Shown here: positions 61,531 through 64,000 of the stretch, piece after piece
How positions within the stretch are numbered: the stretch's first letter is position 1
Layout of the letters: every line of letters begins with the position of its first letter
NCBI GenBank assembly: GCA_027533425.1
Contig: JAPZUD010000006.1
Location: 372,001-436,000 of the forward strand
Direction: 5' to 3'
DNA length: 64,000 nucleotides
From: Beijerinckiaceae bacterium
GTDB lineage: Bacteria; Pseudomonadota; Alphaproteobacteria; Rhizobiales; Beijerinckiaceae
Notes under the pieces: model-generated
The model's input: only the letters and a program-made list of their open reading frames with translations
What the model was told of the DNA's origin: nothing
The model's database searches: none
Program-made: the position numbers and the translations under genes

Positions 61531-61559
61531 AAAAAGGCCCGCTTCGCGCGGGCCTTTTT
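61531..61559 (+). terminator. Terminator after ctrA
   Basis: AAAAAGGCCCGC (61531-61542) pairs with GCGGGCCTTTTT (61548-61559) around TTCGC. The stem ends in a T-run on the plus strand and in a T-run on the minus strand, so it can act in both directions. Confidence 0.9.
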
Positions 61560-61582
61560 GTTGCGTCGGCTTTTTCCGGGGA

Positions 61583-61614
61583 AGGACGGCGCATTGCGCA
61601 TGGCACGCCGTCCT
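61583..61614 (-). terminator. Hairpin beyond the end of cheR
   Basis: AGGACGGCG (61583-61591) pairs with CGCCGTCCT (61606-61614). It lies 64 bp past the cheR stop on the minus strand and has no T-run; the ctrA terminator further on may complete termination. Confidence 0.35.
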
Positions 61615-61677
61615 CCTGCCTGTCCGGGCAGAACCGGGGAAGGTTGTCGCGGGTCGGTGGGAGCCCGGGCCGAGCCG

Positions 61678-62523
61678 TCAGGCGATGGCCGTCCGCGCCG
61701 CCGGGTCGGCACGGCGCAGCAACGGCACGTGGAGCATCCGCTCTTTCGGATGGCTGGTGAACCGGTCGGTGACACCGAACGTGCTCTCGGCACCGCCCAG
61801 AAGCAGGAAACCATCCGGCGCGAGACGATCGGCGAGCCGGTCGAAGATCTTGGCCCGTGTCGGCCTGTCGAAATAGATCAGGACGTTGCGGCAGAAGATC
61901 ACGTCGAAAGTGCCCATGGTCTTGGGCTCCTCGAGCAGGTTGAACTTGAAGAAATTCACCCGCTTCACAACATCGGGCGAGATCTGCCAGTTGTCGCCGA
62001 CCTTCTGGAAATATTGAAGGAGCATTTTGGTCGGCAGGCCGCGTTGCACCTCGAACTGGTTGAAGATGCCGGATTTGGCCTTGGAGAGGATCGCTTCCGA
62101 AATGTCGGAGGCATGGATCTCGACCTGACGGCCAGCCAGCTGGGCCTTGAGTTCATCCAGCACCATGACGAGCGAATACGGCTCCTGGCCTGACGAGCAG
62201 GCCGCGCACCAGATCCGCAATGTCTTGCCGGCAGGGCGGCGCGCCAGCAATTCAGGAATGATGACATTGCGGAAATGCTCGAACGGCGTCTTGTCCCGGA
62301 AGAAAAACGTTTCGTTGGTCGTCAGCGCATCGATCACCCGCTGGGCCAGACGGCGATCGCCGCGCTCGGCCCGTGTCATGAGCTCGTCGATACTCGGCAG
62401 ACCCTCCTCGCGGAGCACCGGCGACAGACGCGCCTCCACGAAATAGGCCTTCTCGGTGGTCAGGACGATGCCTGCCGCCTTGTTGATGAAATCAATGACA
62501 CGAAGAATGACAGGTGCGCTCAT
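61678..62523 (-). CDS. cheR: Chemotaxis protein methyltransferase CheR
   Basis: The 281-residue enzyme methylates receptor glutamates using SAM. It has the N-terminal helical domain, the ALTTNETFFFRDKTPFEHF segment, the SAM-binding IWCAACSSGQEPYSLVMVL and ASDISEAILSKAKSGIF, and DVIFCRNVLIYFD. Its start overlaps the cheB stop as ATGA, so the two are made together. It is the last gene of the cheY-cheB-cheR unit. Confidence 0.96.
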   Translation of the reverse strand: MSAPVILRVIDFINKAAGIVLTTEKAYFVEARLSPVLREEGLPSIDELMTRAERGDRRLAQRVIDALTTNETFFFRDKTPFEHFRNVIIPELLARRPAGKTLRIWCAACSSGQEPYSLVMVLDELKAQLAGRQVEIHASDISEAILSKAKSGIFNQFEVQRGLPTKMLLQYFQKVGDNWQISPDVVKRVNFFKFNLLEEPKTMGTFDVIFCRNVLIYFDRPTRAKIFDRLADRLAPDGFLLLGGAESTFGVTDRFTSHPKERMLHVPLLRRADPAARTAIA

Positions 62524-63764
62524 GGGGCTTGTCCTTCGAGCAGCGCGACGGCGAGCTCGCCAATTTTTTCAGGAGGCAGAATGGAACTGGCCAGACCGGC
62601 CTCGGCAATGGATCCGGGAATCCCCCAGACGACGCTCGACGCCTCGTCCTGGACGAGAACATTCGCTCCGCGGCGCGAGAGATGGAGAGCCCCTTCGGTG
62701 CCGTCTCGCCCCATCCCCGTCAGGGCAATGGCGAGGGCTTCGTTTCCATAGGCCTCGGCGGCGCTCGAGAAGAGCAGGTCGATCGAAGGACGCCACGGGC
62801 CGCGGGCCTCGGAGGGGAGCATGGCAATGACATGCTGACCGTCCGCTTTCCGCCGGACGACAGTATGGCAGCCGCCCGGCGCGAGATAGATCGTCCCGGG
62901 CTGGAGCGACTTGCCTTCGACGGCTTCGACGGCCGGAAGCCCGGCATGCTGCTTGAGATGGGACGCGAAGATCGAGCCGAAAATCGGCGGCATATGCTGG
63001 GCAATCACCACGGGAACCCGCGCGATCAGGTTCTTCATCCGCCCGAGCGTAAGCACGAGCGCCTGCGGCCCGCCGGTCGATGCACCGATCACCACCATCT
63101 TCGGCCGCACACGCTCGAGAGGCCGGACCTGCGGCCCGGCTGAACGATCGGCCGGGGCAGCGACGCTGGCGGGAACGGACGGGCGGAACGGCGCGACCGG
63201 TTGAGCGGCGGAAGGAATACGCTGGATCGGGCTGGTCGCAGGGAATGGCGAACGGGCAACCGGCGGCGCCACCGACGGTCTCGCCGGAGCGGCGGGAGGC
63301 GCCGCCCGGGTGATCGCGCGGACACCACCCACAGCCAGCACCTTGGCGACCAGCGCCTGCCGGAAATCAGCCGAGGTGGAGACCTCGCGATGGTTGGATG
63401 GCTTTGGCAGGTAATCGGTCGCGCCGCGCATCAGCGAACGCATGGTCAGTTCGGCCCCGTGAACCGAAAGTGACGACACGACGATCACGCGGGATTGCGG
63501 CGATTTCGCCAGGATCAGCGGCAGGGCCGTGATGCCGTCCATGTCGGGCATGTCGAGATCGAGCAGGATGATGCGCGGTGCAACCCCTGGCAGCGCATCG
63601 ATGATCTCGCGCCCCGACTTGAACGCGCCGACGACCTCGATTCCGCTGGTTTCCGACAGCCACTTGGACAGCAGGCCACGGACAACCACCGAATCGTCGA
63701 CAACAGCCACCCGCACCGGCTGGGCCATCTGTCTCGGAAACTGGGCGTGGGGCAGGGCCGCCAT
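62520..63764 (-). CDS. cheB: Chemotaxis response regulator / protein-glutamate methylesterase CheB
   Basis: The 414-residue protein has a receiver domain (phosphoacceptor Asp69 in ILLDLDMPDMDG, Lys121 in LPKPS), a long Pro/Ala-rich linker (about 150-220) and the methylesterase domain with catalytic Ser229 (IGASTGGPQAL), His257 (IAQHMPP) and Asp353 (GMGRDGTEG). Phosphorylation activates removal of receptor methyl groups placed by CheR. GGAG seven bases upstream supports the ATG at 63764; a second ATG lies 12 codons in. Confidence 0.96.
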   Translation of the reverse strand: MAALPHAQFPRQMAQPVRVAVVDDSVVVRGLLSKWLSETSGIEVVGAFKSGREIIDALPGVAPRIILLDLDMPDMDGITALPLILAKSPQSRVIVVSSLSVHGAELTMRSLMRGATDYLPKPSNHREVSTSADFRQALVAKVLAVGGVRAITRAAPPAAPARPSVAPPVARSPFPATSPIQRIPSAAQPVAPFRPSVPASVAAPADRSAGPQVRPLERVRPKMVVIGASTGGPQALVLTLGRMKNLIARVPVVIAQHMPPIFGSIFASHLKQHAGLPAVEAVEGKSLQPGTIYLAPGGCHTVVRRKADGQHVIAMLPSEARGPWRPSIDLLFSSAAEAYGNEALAIALTGMGRDGTEGALHLSRRGANVLVQDEASSVVWGIPGSIAEAGLASSILPPEKIGELAVALLEGQAP

Positions 63765-63828
63765 TCACAAACTCCGGGGCTCGGAAGCCCGTTGGGGTGG
63801 CAGGCCCGGAAAGGCCCGTCAGGAAAAC

Positions 63829-64000
63829 TCAGACGAGGCCGACTTCACCGAATTTCGAGCACAGGATTTCCTTGTCGAACGGCTTCATCACATATTCGTC
63901 CGCGCCCGAATCCATGGCCTTGGCGATATGGCTGATATCGTTCTCGGTGGTGCAGAACACCACTTTCGGCCGGTCACCGCCGGCCATCTGGCGCAGCTTC
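63829..64000 (-). CDS. cheY: CheY-type response regulator, C-terminal part
   Basis: The last 57 residues are present; the gene begins outside the window. It shows the conserved receiver Thr/Ser in FCTTEND, the DSGADEYVMKPF segment with the switch Lys, and the C-terminal KFGEVGLV typical of single-domain CheY proteins. The phosphoacceptor Asp is beyond the edge. It lies upstream of cheB on the same strand, so it is the CheY of this chemotaxis operon. Confidence 0.88.
   Translation of the reverse strand, partial: KLRQMAGGDRPKVVFCTTENDISHIAKAMDSGADEYVMKPFDKEILCSKFGEVGLV

Overview
This is a high-G+C stretch of an alphaproteobacterial chromosome. The TCA cluster order (mdh-sucC-sucD-sucA-odhB-lpd), priA next to the F1 ATP synthase genes, the alphaproteobacteria-specific cell-cycle regulators CtrA and SciP, and a fliF-fliG-fliH-fliN-flbD-flhA operon point to Rhodospirillales or a near relative; Hyphomicrobiales cannot be excluded. 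The gene content is mostly core. I see no insertion sequence, prophage, CRISPR array or toxin-antitoxin module.

Layout. 1-4.8 kb: the end of a TerC-type membrane protein, an Lrp-family regulator divergent from putA with a strong palindrome between them, and an unidentified outer-membrane barrel. 4.8-13.3 kb: the F1 operon atpHAGDC (minus strand), priA, and a divergent xerC-type recombinase. 13.3-27.8 kb: two small membrane proteins, then a long minus-strand TCA block (mdh, sucC, sucD, sucA, odhB, lpd) interrupted by a 74-residue membrane protein, a cupin, a 79-residue unknown and an SDR oxidoreductase. zapE and a TetR regulator lie upstream. 27.8-34.7 kb: GST, an Inh-domain lipoprotein, a MAPEG protein, the sdhCDAB operon, and a P460-like cytochrome, DUF167 and YggT genes. 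34.7-45.2 kb: tRNA-Ala, a GAF/PAS/GGDEF/EAL protein, Fur, an RND efflux pair, tRNA-Met, a methyltransferase and mnmA.

45.3-64 kb is a motility and cell-cycle region: fliK-flgD, sciP, pdxA (minus), fliF-fliG-fliH-fliN-flbD-flhA, a flippase-like membrane protein, a GNAT protein, fliJ-fliI (minus), ctrA, and cheR-cheB-cheY (minus, cut by the window end). Activator, transcription factor and targets sit together, so a circuit can be read from the DNA. fliF and flhA each carry a CtrA-like box followed, centre to centre 24 bp downstream, by a GGCAA-N3-TTGCC palindrome about 65 bp before the start codon. fliK has a longer version of the same palindrome about 110 bp upstream of a good sigma-54 -24/-12 element. 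The palindrome is the best candidate for the site bound by FlbD, encoded in the same operon.

No clearly undescribed system is present. The most informative novelty candidates are the shared promoter architecture of the flagellar operons and the low-G+C small membrane gene translationally coupled between sucC and sucD.
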